A stretch of 64,000 nt of DNA. It comes from a virus. Under the pieces are notes generated by a model that had not been told where the DNA came from, did not search any database, and was given only the letters and a program-made list of their open reading frames with translations. A program made the translations under genes and the position numbers. Shown piece by piece: positions 35,634-45,444 of this stretch. The stretch lies in IMG/VR virus record IMGVR_UViG_3300049491_000419, positions 27,483-91,482 of that record. One strand, given 5' to 3'. The first letter of the stretch is position 1, and the number at the start of each line of letters is the position of its first letter.

Positions 35634-37451
35634 ATGACACAACAAAAAATTCTAAGCAGTCAGTTGGCAGATTCGGGCGTTGTACCCGGCGCTTACACAT
35701 CATCTAACGTAACTGTTGATGCCGCCGGTAGAATTACAGCAATTGCAAACGGATCAAGTAGTCCAATAATACCATTGAACGAGATACCATATGGTACAGG
35801 TTCGGGTATTACATCGGAGCCGGCATTAACATATAATCCTACCACCAATACAGTTAACGGAACAAATATTATTCTTACAGGTGATGCATTCACACCTGGC
35901 ACACTTATAGCCAGTAACGGTATAAGTACGGTTTCTTATGGTATTCCAAACCGTGGCTATATTTACATGGCACCTAACCTCTATGTAGAGGATATTACCG
36001 GTGTTTTATATTTTAATGGATCGGACAATAATCCAAGAGCGTCAATTGGTTGGGCAGATACCGCTGGCGAATTAAGATATACCGGCACCGGAAACTCATT
36101 TGATGGTTATCTTGCAGTGGGATCAAGCGCCGGGCCCGGCGCTGGCCGAGGAGTATTTACACCTACACTTAAGATATTGAGTACAGGCGGTATTGACGCA
36201 AGTGGAGAAGGCACTGCAGGGCAGGTTCTTACATCGGGCGGTCCGGGTAACCCTCTAACCTGGACAACCGCATCCGGATCTATTTCTGCTCCTGTAAATG
36301 AGATTGTATATGGAACCGGTGCAGGAACAACTTCCGATCCGGCATTTACATATGATTCCGGAACCGATACTCTTACTATTGCGAGTGCAGGACCTGGATT
36401 GATCACAACCGATGCCGGCCAAGCCTTAACAATTCAACCCGGCGGAGCATTAAATCTTTATTCGGGAACCAATCCTACAGGAAGTAATCTAACTATCACT
36501 GCCGGTCTTGGATCTGCAGGCAACGGTGGCCAACTAGATATATCTGCAGGCCAGGCCCTTGGTGGCCAGGGTGGTAATTTAACCATTGCTGGTGGTAGTG
36601 CTGTAACAGGAAGCTTTGCCGGCGGCGCGGTCTCTATCTCTGCAGGCACCTCCACTGGAACTGTTCAGGGCGGAATAGCAATTCTTCAGGGTGGCGCATC
36701 TGTGGCGGGTAAGGGAGGTGATGTTCTTGTCGCCGCCGGGTTATCATCAACACCTGTCCAGCAAGATGGTGGACTTACACTTCAGGCTGGTCAGTCGGGA
36801 CACAACGGTGGTCACGTTAAGGTAATGACAAATGGAACAGAACGTTTGCGTATAGGCAGTCAAGGAACATGGAAAATCAATGGCACTAGCGGTGGCGCCG
36901 GACAGGTATTAACATCCAACGGTCCAGCTGCAACCCCGACATGGGAAGATGCAGGCGGCGGAGGTGGATATCTATTCGTTGCAAGTCTTAGCGCATCGGG
37001 CGTCACATTTAATGGAAGCCCCGTTACAACATGGACAGCTGGCGTATCATCGACCGCATCATATTGCCACTGGGATGCTTATTCAAGTTCTATCATCTTT
37101 GATACTGCCGGGGAATACAGAATCTCAATTATTGCATCAGCAAGTGGTAATGGATCTTGGCCAGACGGATTAACCAGTTATGGTACCACAGTAACAAATT
37201 CTAACTCGAACTATGAAACAAGACATTCATCATATGCCGCTGCTTATCCAAATAATTTCCAAGGAATTGCTGATTTTACCAGTGCCCCATATCAGTATAA
37301 CGAACAATGGACAGATGTCTTTGTTTTTGATCGTGGAGTCGGCCAATCTCAGCAAGTAGGTGTCTACGCTGCTAACTATCCGTCAAGCGGAAGTGTTCTA
37401 TATGTCCAGGCAATTGTTATTGTTGAATTGATTGGCCCACCGGGATTCTAA
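35634..37451 (+). CDS. Tail fibre protein with glycine-rich beta repeats
   Basis: The 605-residue protein starts MTQQKILSSQLADSGVVPGA and holds two NEI-YGTG-G-TSDPAFTY segments. From about residue 245 to 395 it has many short glycine-rich repeats of the kind GG-LTI-AG-A, which would stack as a narrow beta-helix shaft. The C-terminal 150 residues form a globular, tyrosine-rich tip. It looks like a trimeric fibre. A related shaft is found in the fibre at 52772. Confidence 0.8.
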   Translation: MTQQKILSSQLADSGVVPGAYTSSNVTVDAAGRITAIANGSSSPIIPLNEIPYGTGSGITSEPALTYNPTTNTVNGTNIILTGDAFTPGTLIASNGISTVSYGIPNRGYIYMAPNLYVEDITGVLYFNGSDNNPRASIGWADTAGELRYTGTGNSFDGYLAVGSSAGPGAGRGVFTPTLKILSTGGIDASGEGTAGQVLTSGGPGNPLTWTTASGSISAPVNEIVYGTGAGTTSDPAFTYDSGTDTLTIASAGPGLITTDAGQALTIQPGGALNLYSGTNPTGSNLTITAGLGSAGNGGQLDISAGQALGGQGGNLTIAGGSAVTGSFAGGAVSISAGTSTGTVQGGIAILQGGASVAGKGGDVLVAAGLSSTPVQQDGGLTLQAGQSGHNGGHVKVMTNGTERLRIGSQGTWKINGTSGGAGQVLTSNGPAATPTWEDAGGGGGYLFVASLSASGVTFNGSPVTTWTAGVSSTASYCHWDAYSSSIIFDTAGEYRISIIASASGNGSWPDGLTSYGTTVTNSNSNYETRHSSYAAAYPNNFQGIADFTSAPYQYNEQWTDVFVFDRGVGQSQQVGVYAANYPSSGSVLYVQAIVIVELIGPPGF

Positions 37452-37452
37452 T

Positions 37453-38070
37453 ATGAGGAGATTGGTTATTACTCCCTGGGACGGAAAAAATGCCAATCTT
37501 TTAGACAGATGTGTTGAAAGCGTAAAAGAAAGCGGAATAGAACATCGCGTAGTACAGTGTGGTCCCGAGTGGGAACTAACAATGTATTCCATGAGAAATG
37601 ATGCTGACGCAATAGCCTGGGTAGATGCTGACGATATTGTGTATCCTGGCGCCATTGTTCTTGCATTTGATATGCTTGAGCAACATGATGTCGGCCTCGC
37701 CTATACAAATGAATGTAGAATAGATCTTAATGATAAACAGACCTATTCATTTACAACAATTCCGAGAACTACATGGGACCTTGCAAGTCATCCAGGATCT
37801 GTACATCACTTAACAGTTACAAGAAAAGACACAATTACTGATCGCGTATTAGAGGTCCATAAAAGAACTAGAACACCGCTCGATTGGGCTATGCGTGTAG
37901 ACGCAGCAGCGCACAGGGGAATGGTTCATGTTCCAATTCTTGGATACGGATGGAGAGAGCATCCGACGCAAATCACGGCAAATCCAAAATGTCAGCTTGA
38001 GATGAGAGAAAGTATTCCACAAGCACGTAATAGTTTTCGAGAATGGATAACCGGAATTAAGCAGACCTAA
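37453..38070 (+). CDS. Glycosyltransferase, GT-A fold (family 2-like)
   Basis: From the ATG at 37453 the protein has 205 residues and begins MRRLVITPWDGKNANLLDRC. The segment AIAWVDADDIVYPGAI carries a DxD motif (Asp58-Ala-Asp60) that binds a metal and nucleotide sugar in GT-A enzymes. It sits between two fibre genes, 1 bp after the stop of the preceding one. It may glycosylate a virion protein or modify host glycans; the acceptor is unknown. A TTG 21 bp upstream is in frame but would overlap the fibre gene and adds nothing conserved. Confidence 0.75.
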   Translation: MRRLVITPWDGKNANLLDRCVESVKESGIEHRVVQCGPEWELTMYSMRNDADAIAWVDADDIVYPGAIVLAFDMLEQHDVGLAYTNECRIDLNDKQTYSFTTIPRTTWDLASHPGSVHHLTVTRKDTITDRVLEVHKRTRTPLDWAMRVDAAAHRGMVHVPILGYGWREHPTQITANPKCQLEMRESIPQARNSFREWITGIKQT

Positions 38071-38073
38071 CTA

Positions 38074-38094
38074 TTATCACAAAAGTGATAAATA
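38074..38094 (+). promoter_or_regulatory. Late promoter (TGATAAATA) embedded in a perfect hairpin
   Basis: TTATCAC-AAAA-GTGATAA is a perfect 7-bp inverted repeat at 38074-38091. Its right arm is the start of the late motif TGATAAATA (38086-38094). The next fibre ATG is at 38129. The palindrome could also end the incoming transcript. Confidence 0.7.
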
Positions 38095-38128
38095 ATGAAA
38101 ACACCGATAAGGTAACGGGAAATTCATT

Positions 38129-39310
38129 ATGGCAATCAAGGTTAGCACGCTATTAGGACACAATACCGTCGTACAAGACGATGCTACGCCGATACTCGGT
38201 GGAGATCTTGACACTGATGGTTTTGAAATTGCTAATGGTGCGTCTCCAGTAACAATTTCGGGAAATGATTACCCAACAAATACAGGTACGAACGGTCAGG
38301 TCTTAACAACTGACGGTTTTGGTAACCTATCTTGGCAAAGTGCTGCATCTGGATCAATCACCCTAGTAGGTGATGTAACTGGTACAGGATTTTCTCCTGT
38401 AACTACCACTCTAAATAATACAACCGTTACCCCCGGTACATATGGATCAGCCTCATCGGTTGGTGTATTCACAGTAAATTCCCAGGGAAGACTTACAGCA
38501 GCGTCAAATGCTCCAATTTCTATCACACCTGCACAAGCAGGATTGGGTAATGTAACCAATTCATTGCAGGTTATCAATGCGGGTGGAGCACCGAGCATCA
38601 GGGAAGGTACCGGTGCTCCAGTAGGATCCGACACACTCGGTGCAATTTATATTGACAGGGCCACCACTGGCGGCAACGGTATTCTTTATTATGATGGATC
38701 TGCATGGCAAGTTATTGGGCAGAAACTTAACCTATATGATGAAAATTCTGCAACTTTTGTTGCCCCTGTAGCTACTGGAACAGCTTCTATTGCATTAGGG
38801 TCTGGTGCAGAAACATCAGCAACTGCGCCAGGCTCGTTGGCTATTGGTCTTCAATCACTAACAAGAAATCAGGGTGCAGTTGTTCAAGCAAGTGGAAGAT
38901 TTGCAAGCAACGGTGATGCACAAGCTGGTAGGTACATGCTTAGAAATGTTACCACAAGTAATACATCACAAGAACTTTTCATTGACGGTAGCGGCGGTTC
39001 AGTAAGATTGACTCTTCCGGACGATTCAACTTGGACTTTTAGGGTTACCGTAACAGCACACAGAACAGATTTGGGAAATGGACATGCGGGCTATACAGCC
39101 CAAGGGGTGATCTATAGAGGGGTAGGTGCTGCCTCTGTAGCAATCCAAGGATCGGTGAATAAGACGGTGTTAGCCGAGTCAAACCTATCCTGGGATATAA
39201 ATATAACAGCAGATACCACGAACGGTTCATTAAGAATTCTTGTGACTGGTGAAAATGCAAAAACAATTCGCTGGGTCGCTTTAGTCGAAACTGTAGAAAT
39301 TACCAACTAA
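38129..39310 (+). CDS. Tail fibre protein (short member of the fibre paralogue array)
   Basis: The 393-residue protein contains NGQVLTTDGFGNLSWQ, then LVGDVTGTGFSPVTTTL, typical of phage fibre shafts. It ends in a domain of about 110 residues: LFIDG, TWTFRVTVTAHRTD, TAQGVIYRG, NITADTTNGSLRI, IRWVALVETVEITN. The same C-terminal domain ends the next two genes, so the three are paralogues. The terminal domain is probably the receptor-facing tip. Confidence 0.82.
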   Translation: MAIKVSTLLGHNTVVQDDATPILGGDLDTDGFEIANGASPVTISGNDYPTNTGTNGQVLTTDGFGNLSWQSAASGSITLVGDVTGTGFSPVTTTLNNTTVTPGTYGSASSVGVFTVNSQGRLTAASNAPISITPAQAGLGNVTNSLQVINAGGAPSIREGTGAPVGSDTLGAIYIDRATTGGNGILYYDGSAWQVIGQKLNLYDENSATFVAPVATGTASIALGSGAETSATAPGSLAIGLQSLTRNQGAVVQASGRFASNGDAQAGRYMLRNVTTSNTSQELFIDGSGGSVRLTLPDDSTWTFRVTVTAHRTDLGNGHAGYTAQGVIYRGVGAASVAIQGSVNKTVLAESNLSWDINITADTTNGSLRILVTGENAKTIRWVALVETVEITN

Positions 39311-39323
39311 GGAAAACAATAAA

Positions 39324-42074
39324 ATGGATTTTGATTTTGACACGGGCACGATTTACGGCGGACTTTCAGCCCTAGACGTAACAACTCTACCACCACTAGG
39401 CGGACAGCTTGGCGTCCTAACTGTTTATGGAACAGGCGCTATTACAATTCCAAAAGGATCGACAGCACAAGAACCGTCTATTCCAGTATCGGGCATGTTC
39501 CGTTACAATACAGACATTAATCAGCTTGAATATTACGACAGTACAACCTGGCAGCAGCTAACCTCTACTGCAGGAACTGTTTCATCATTTCAGACTACAT
39601 TATCAGGATTAACTCCGAATACAGCGACAACAGGTGCTGTAACTCTGTCTGGCACATTGGGCGCAACGTCCGGAGGTACTGGCACATCCACTGCTCCCGC
39701 GGCTGGCCAGTTTCTATATTCCACTGGTGGCAGTACATATTCTGCGACCGCCTTGTCGGGATTTGCTGTAACAACATTCAGCGCAGGTACAACTGGATTC
39801 ACACCAAGTTCGCCAACAAGTGGCGCAATCACACTTGCAGGTCTTCTGGGACTCGCAAATGGTGGTACAAATGCCTCCTTAACTGCAATCGCCGGCGCCC
39901 CAATTTATAGCACTGCGTCAGCATTTGCACTTGGAACTGCAGGCACAACAGGGCAGGCATATATTTCAGGCGGATCAGGAACCCCAACCTGGAGAAATGT
40001 CTCATCTGACATTGACACGGATCCGAGTGCAATTCTTGCAGGAAATGGCTCCGGCGCATTTACTGCAACAGGTGGAACATTTCAAGGTTCGGGATCATTC
40101 TCAGGTGTCACTCTAAATGGTACTGTTACAAATGGAACAGACGCAACGACAAAGAATTATGTCGACAATGTCGCAAATGGTCTTTCATGGAAACAAGCAG
40201 TTCGTGCAGCAACAACAATTAACGGTACATTGGCAACAGCATATGAAAATGGCGATACTATCGATGGTGTAACACTTGTTACTGGCGATCGTATCCTTAT
40301 TAAAGATCAGAGTACCCAGACAGAAAATGGAATCTATGTTGTAAATGCAACAGGGGCGCCAACTCGTTCATCTGACGCCGATACCGGAACTGAACTTGTG
40401 GGTGCAGCAGTATTTATTGAAGAAGGAACAGTTAATGATAACACTGCATGGACTCAGATTACAAATGCACCTATTACAATCGGTACATCGAATATTGTTT
40501 GGACACAATTTGCTGGTCCGGGATCATACACAGCCGGCAACGGATTAACACTCATAGGTAATCAGTTCTCATTAATTTCCCCAGTAACTGTTGCAAATGG
40601 TGGTACAGGTGTTACAACCGCTCCAACAAATGGTCAGTTATTGATTGGTAATGGTACTGGATACACACTATCGACATTGACAGCTGGTTCGGGAGTTTCT
40701 GTAACAAACGGCGCGGGCACAATCACTGTTGCAAACACAGGTGTTCTATCGGTAACAGGTACAGCTTTCCAAATTGATGCAAGTCCGACAACAGGTGCGG
40801 TAACTCTAAGCATTCCGTCAACATTTATTGCTCCGGGATCAATTCGTGCAACAACTACACTTCAGGTTATTGGTAACATTGCAAAATCGTTCCTATACTC
40901 CGATAACTCGTTGCTTGTAACAACAACCGCAGCACCACTTGATGGAGAATTGCTAATTGGTTCAACTGGTAATAGTCCTTCTAAATCAACTATTACTGCC
41001 GGCACAGGAGTCGTTGTTACCAACGGACCGGGATCAATCACACTTTCTGTAGATTCGGCAGCAGTTGTAACATCATTCAGCGCAGGTACAACTGGTTTCA
41101 CACCAAGCACACCGACAAGCGGTGCAATTACTCTCGCAGGTACATTGAATTTTGCAAATGGTGGTACAGGACTTTCAGCACTTGGTTCAGCTAACCAATT
41201 CTTATCTGTGAATCCGGGTGCAACAGCACTTGAATATAAAACAATCACTGCTGGTACAGGTATTTCTGTAACTCCGGGTGCAGGTGTTCTAACAATTGCT
41301 AACACTGGTGTTACATCGGTCGCACTAGCACTACCAGCATCGGTGTTCAGTATTGCAGGATCACCAGTCACAACAACTGGTACTTTGACAGGTGCATTCA
41401 TTTCGCAATCTGCAAATACAGTATTTGCAGCACCTGACGGATCTTCGGGTACACCTACCTTCCGCGGATTGATATTCAATGATATCTCCAATGCAATTCA
41501 ATTATATAGAGAAAATCCATCAACACCGACAACACCTGTGGCAACTGGTACAAATGCGATTGCTGAAGGTAGTGGATCAACCGCCTCTGGTACAAGCAGC
41601 TATGCAAACGGCGACGGTACAAATGCAAGTATTTTTGGATCAAAGGCCTGGGCTAACGGTTCGTTTGCAACAGCAGGTGATGCTCAATCGGGAATGTATG
41701 TTCTTCGTAATGAAACAACAAACAACACCGCAACAGCATTGTTCCTTGATGGTACAGCAGGAACTCTACGTCTAGTAGTTGGTAATAACTCTGTATGGAC
41801 ATTTGATATTCTTGTTACTGCACGCAGAACAGATGCAACAGGTGGTGGGGCAGGTTATAGATTTGTTGGTGTTATCCGTAAGGATGCAACTGCAGGATCA
41901 ACAACATTTGTTGGTACACCTTCTAAGACAGTTATTGGTGAAACAGATGCAGCGTGGGATGCGGCAGTTACAGCAAACACAACAAATGGTGATTTGAGAG
42001 TTACTGTTACAGGGCAAAATGGAAAAACGGTTCGCTGGGTTGCGGTAGTGCAGACAGCCGAAGTTACAAACTAA
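39324..42074 (+). CDS. Large tail fibre protein (paralogue array)
   Basis: The 916-residue protein begins MDFDFDTGTIYGGLSALDVT. The opening MDFD(F/Y/S) and a P-SGMFRYNTDINQLEYYD segment are shared with the fibres at 42089 and 44746. A central domain reads NYVDNVANGLSWKQAVRAA, GDRILIKDQSTQTENGIYVV, and APITIGTSNIVWTQF. Repeated shaft segments and the shared tip domain (VRWVAVVQTAEVTN end) follow. It lies 13 bp after the previous fibre and 14 bp before the next. Confidence 0.85.
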   Translation: MDFDFDTGTIYGGLSALDVTTLPPLGGQLGVLTVYGTGAITIPKGSTAQEPSIPVSGMFRYNTDINQLEYYDSTTWQQLTSTAGTVSSFQTTLSGLTPNTATTGAVTLSGTLGATSGGTGTSTAPAAGQFLYSTGGSTYSATALSGFAVTTFSAGTTGFTPSSPTSGAITLAGLLGLANGGTNASLTAIAGAPIYSTASAFALGTAGTTGQAYISGGSGTPTWRNVSSDIDTDPSAILAGNGSGAFTATGGTFQGSGSFSGVTLNGTVTNGTDATTKNYVDNVANGLSWKQAVRAATTINGTLATAYENGDTIDGVTLVTGDRILIKDQSTQTENGIYVVNATGAPTRSSDADTGTELVGAAVFIEEGTVNDNTAWTQITNAPITIGTSNIVWTQFAGPGSYTAGNGLTLIGNQFSLISPVTVANGGTGVTTAPTNGQLLIGNGTGYTLSTLTAGSGVSVTNGAGTITVANTGVLSVTGTAFQIDASPTTGAVTLSIPSTFIAPGSIRATTTLQVIGNIAKSFLYSDNSLLVTTTAAPLDGELLIGSTGNSPSKSTITAGTGVVVTNGPGSITLSVDSAAVVTSFSAGTTGFTPSTPTSGAITLAGTLNFANGGTGLSALGSANQFLSVNPGATALEYKTITAGTGISVTPGAGVLTIANTGVTSVALALPASVFSIAGSPVTTTGTLTGAFISQSANTVFAAPDGSSGTPTFRGLIFNDISNAIQLYRENPSTPTTPVATGTNAIAEGSGSTASGTSSYANGDGTNASIFGSKAWANGSFATAGDAQSGMYVLRNETTNNTATALFLDGTAGTLRLVVGNNSVWTFDILVTARRTDATGGGAGYRFVGVIRKDATAGSTTFVGTPSKTVIGETDAAWDAAVTANTTNGDLRVTVTGQNGKTVRWVAVVQTAEVTN

Positions 42075-42088
42075 TAGGATAAAATAAA

Positions 42089-44716
42089 ATGGATTTTGAT
42101 TATTCAACGGAAACGATTACCCCCGAGTTAACAAATTTGTTGACAATCGGGGGAACAGGTGCTCTTGAAGTACCAATTGGTATTACAAGCGAAAGACCTG
42201 TTACAGGATTGGCCAATGGTGCCCTACGGTACAATACTACATTAAGCGTGCTAGAAGGATACATAAACAGCAGTTGGTATACTGTTACCACTGCTGGTAC
42301 ATCGACTCCATTGGTTCTATCTGGTGATGTCTCGGGTACCGGAACAACTTCAGCAGTCACAACAACTCTTGCAACAGTTAATGGAAACGTTGGCACATTC
42401 GCATCTGTAACTGTTAATGGCAAGGGGTTGGTTACTGCGGCAGCAGCACTTTCGGGTGATGCAACCACATCTGGTTCAGTTCTTACATTTGCAACAGTCA
42501 ACGGAAACGTTGGTCAGTTTACTGCTCTTACTGTAAACGGTAAGGGTTTAGTCACCGCAGCAACTAACCTTGCAGCAACAGGTGATGCAACTGGTACAGC
42601 ATCGGGAGCAGGCATTGCATTAACATTGGCAACTGTTAACGGTTCGCCACAAACTGACACATTCCGCAAGATTACTGTTAACGGTAAGGGTCTAGTGACA
42701 GCTACATCGGCAGTCACATCATCTGACATCACCACAGCATTGGGATTCACACCCGTAAATAGGGCCGGCGATACAATGACTGGTATTCTTAATGCCGGTG
42801 GATTTGTTATTTCTAACGTTGGAACTCCGGTAGCAGGTACAGATGCGACAAATAAGAATTATGTTGACGCAGCAGTTTCGGGTCTTTCATGGAAACAAGC
42901 AGTTCGTGCAGCAACAACAGTTAATGGAACTTTGGCAACAGCATTTGCAAATGGACAAACTATTGATGGTGTAACCCTTGCAACAGGCGATCGTATCCTT
43001 ATCAAGAACCAAACAACGCAGACAGAAAATGGAATCTATATTGTTGCGGCATCCGGTACCCCGACACGTTCCACAGATGCCGATACAGGTGCCGAACTTG
43101 TAGGGGCAACAGTTTATGTTGATCAAGGAACAGCAAATGCAGATACTGGTTGGACACAAACAACAAATGCACCTATTACAATCGGTACATCGAATATTGT
43201 TTGGGCACAGTTTTCCGGTTCTGGAGCATATACAGCTGGTACAGGTTTAACACTCACAGGTAATCAGTTCTCCCTTACTTCTCCGGTAGTTGCAACTCTT
43301 GGTGGTACAGGTACAACAACTGCTCCAACAAGCGGACAATTCTTGTATTCTTCGGGTGGTACAACTTATGCACCAACCACACTTACTACGGTAGCAGTCA
43401 CAACTTTTGCAGGTGGTACAACTGGTCTAACTCCAGCCGCCGCAACAAGTGGTGCGATTACGTTGGCAGGAACTCTTGTAGCTGTCAACGGTGGTACAGG
43501 TCAATCAGTTTACGCGGTTGGTGATATTCTATACGCAAGCACAACAACAGCACTTTCCAGACTCGCTGATGTTGCAGCAGGTAGCTATCTACGTTCCGGA
43601 GGTGTCAACACAGCACCTGTTTGGTCAACAACAACATTGCCAAACAGTGCAACAACTGGTGATATTTTGTTTGCTTCAGCAGCTAATACATATACCAATT
43701 TGGCCGATGTTGCAACAGGTAACGTGGTTATCTCTGGCGGTGTTGGTACTGCTCCATCATATGGTAAGGTTGGTCTAACAACTCACGTTTCGGGTACATT
43801 GCCAATCGCAAACGGTGGTACAAATAGTGCTACAGCCCTTTCGGGTAGCTCAATTATGGTTTCTAACGGTACCTCGATTATTCAGGGTGCTGCTGGTACA
43901 ACCACAACAGTTCTACACGGTAATGCAGCTGGTACTCCAACATATGGTGCAGTTTCTCTAACAGCTGATGTCTCCGGTATTCTTCCACTTGCAAACGGTG
44001 GCTCAAATGCTAACTTGACAGCGGTAAACGGCGGCATCGTTTACAGCACGGCTACAGCAATGGCTATCACAGCAGCAGGTACATCTGGACAGGTGTTGAC
44101 ATCCAGCGGTGCAGGTGCTCCAACTTGGACAAGTACATCGGGTCTATTGCAACTCTACAAAGAAAATCCATCATCACCTACAGCACCATCTGCTACAGGT
44201 ACAAATGCTGTGGCAATTCTTTCGGGATCAGCAGCATCCGGTACAAACGCAATCGCAATCGGTGCAGGTACATCAGCAAACGTCGCTAATATCTTTGCTT
44301 ATGCAAATGGAAACTTTGCAACAGCAGGCGATTCCCAGAATATTAGAACCATGTGCAGGAATAGTACAACCGACGCTACAGCAACTCAACTATTTGTAGA
44401 TGGCTCATCACAAAGACTTGTTCTTCCTAATAATTCTGCCTGGACATGTATTATTCGTGTTGTTGGTCGCAGAACTGATGCGACCGGCGGCAACGCTATG
44501 TATAGTTTTCTCGCCGGCGTCACTCGTGATGCTACCGCAGCAACAACCACATTGCAGAACTCTTCAAGAACAATTATTAATGAATCATCTGGTTCATTAA
44601 ATTGTACAATTGCCGCCGATACAACAAACGGATCCCTAAATATCACCGTAACAGGTATTGCTGCACAGACGTGGCGCTGGGTTGCAACTGTTGAAATCAC
44701 ACAGGTAACTAACTAA
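42089..44716 (+). CDS. Large tail fibre protein (paralogue array)
   Basis: The 875-residue protein begins MDFDYSTETITPELTNLLTI and has the RYNTTLSVLEGYINSSWYTV segment of this family. Its shaft repeats LATVNGNVG-F-(S/T)-TVNGKGLVTAA several times. The central domain (GLSWKQAVRAATTVNGTLAT through APITIGTSNIVW) is nearly identical in parts to the previous gene, down to stretches of about 40 identical bases. It ends with the same tip domain. Recent duplication or exchange is likely. Confidence 0.85.
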   Translation: MDFDYSTETITPELTNLLTIGGTGALEVPIGITSERPVTGLANGALRYNTTLSVLEGYINSSWYTVTTAGTSTPLVLSGDVSGTGTTSAVTTTLATVNGNVGTFASVTVNGKGLVTAAAALSGDATTSGSVLTFATVNGNVGQFTALTVNGKGLVTAATNLAATGDATGTASGAGIALTLATVNGSPQTDTFRKITVNGKGLVTATSAVTSSDITTALGFTPVNRAGDTMTGILNAGGFVISNVGTPVAGTDATNKNYVDAAVSGLSWKQAVRAATTVNGTLATAFANGQTIDGVTLATGDRILIKNQTTQTENGIYIVAASGTPTRSTDADTGAELVGATVYVDQGTANADTGWTQTTNAPITIGTSNIVWAQFSGSGAYTAGTGLTLTGNQFSLTSPVVATLGGTGTTTAPTSGQFLYSSGGTTYAPTTLTTVAVTTFAGGTTGLTPAAATSGAITLAGTLVAVNGGTGQSVYAVGDILYASTTTALSRLADVAAGSYLRSGGVNTAPVWSTTTLPNSATTGDILFASAANTYTNLADVATGNVVISGGVGTAPSYGKVGLTTHVSGTLPIANGGTNSATALSGSSIMVSNGTSIIQGAAGTTTTVLHGNAAGTPTYGAVSLTADVSGILPLANGGSNANLTAVNGGIVYSTATAMAITAAGTSGQVLTSSGAGAPTWTSTSGLLQLYKENPSSPTAPSATGTNAVAILSGSAASGTNAIAIGAGTSANVANIFAYANGNFATAGDSQNIRTMCRNSTTDATATQLFVDGSSQRLVLPNNSAWTCIIRVVGRRTDATGGNAMYSFLAGVTRDATAATTTLQNSSRTIINESSGSLNCTIAADTTNGSLNITVTGIAAQTWRWVATVEITQVTN

Positions 44717-44724
44717 GATAAATA
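44716..44724 (+). promoter_or_regulatory. Late promoter variant (AGATAAATA)
   Basis: AGATAAATA begins within the stop codon of the previous fibre gene and lies 22 nt before the ATG at 44746, with AGGGGA between as ribosome-binding site. Confidence 0.6.
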
Positions 44725-44745
44725 GTTGATTATCAGGGGATTTAA

Positions 44746-45339
44746 ATGGATTTTGATAGCAATCTAGAGACAATTACACCTAATACCCTTACTACCTTAA
44801 CAATAGGTAGTACGGGTGGTGTCGTCGCACCTTCTGGAACCACGGCCCAACGCCCTGGTTCACCAGTTAGTGGAACCTTAAGATACAACACAACAACTTC
44901 TCTAATCGAAATATATCAGAATGGTATTTGGATTAATATTGGATCAACGGTCCCTGCAGGTGTATCTACTAACATTCAATTTAACAATGGTGGAATATTT
45001 GGTGGAACATCTAATTTTAATTACGTCGCCGGAACAAATCCACAGGTAAATTGTATTGGAACAGCGGCTACCACGCAACTTGCAATAGGCTCACCCACAC
45101 CTACAAATACAAATGTCACCCTTGGATCGAATAACTCGACAGTCTTTATTGAAGTTCCTGCTGATACAATATCTGAGGGACTTCGAGTATATTTCCATAG
45201 ATCTACGGCAGGCATCAGCGGATGGATTACATATGATTATGATGGTGCAGCACCAAATATTCGTCTGACAGATGAGGACGACGATCCACCGTATATTCAA
45301 TTTAACACTATTGGTACCGGAACATATTTATTGCCATAA
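44746..45339 (+). CDS. Fibre protein, N-terminal part before an in-frame stop
   Basis: The 197-residue product begins MDFDSNLETITPNTLTTLTI and has the family segment RPGSPVSGTLRYNTTTSLIE. It ends GTGTYLLP at a TAA (45337-45339). The same frame stays open after that TAA to 46119. The first codons beyond it, YTSLFGGRGPAAGRTTGFEW, look like the direct continuation of the same fibre domain. The stop therefore falls inside a domain rather than between genes. Either readthrough, a recent mutation or a base error explains it. Confidence 0.75.
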   Translation: MDFDSNLETITPNTLTTLTIGSTGGVVAPSGTTAQRPGSPVSGTLRYNTTTSLIEIYQNGIWINIGSTVPAGVSTNIQFNNGGIFGGTSNFNYVAGTNPQVNCIGTAATTQLAIGSPTPTNTNVTLGSNNSTVFIEVPADTISEGLRVYFHRSTAGISGWITYDYDGAAPNIRLTDEDDDPPYIQFNTIGTGTYLLP

Positions 45340-45444
45340 TATACTAGCCTATTTGGAGGTAGGGGTCCGGCCGCCGGCCGCACAACCGGATTCGAATGGA
45401 AACTTGGTACAAATACAGCCGATTGGTCTGCCGCATCAACAATA

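Noticed and set aside
35634-37451. Glycine-rich short repeats considered as a CRISPR-like or DNA repeat array
   Set aside because: The repeats are protein-level beta-shaft repeats with variable DNA, in one long frame; there are no conserved direct repeats with spacers.
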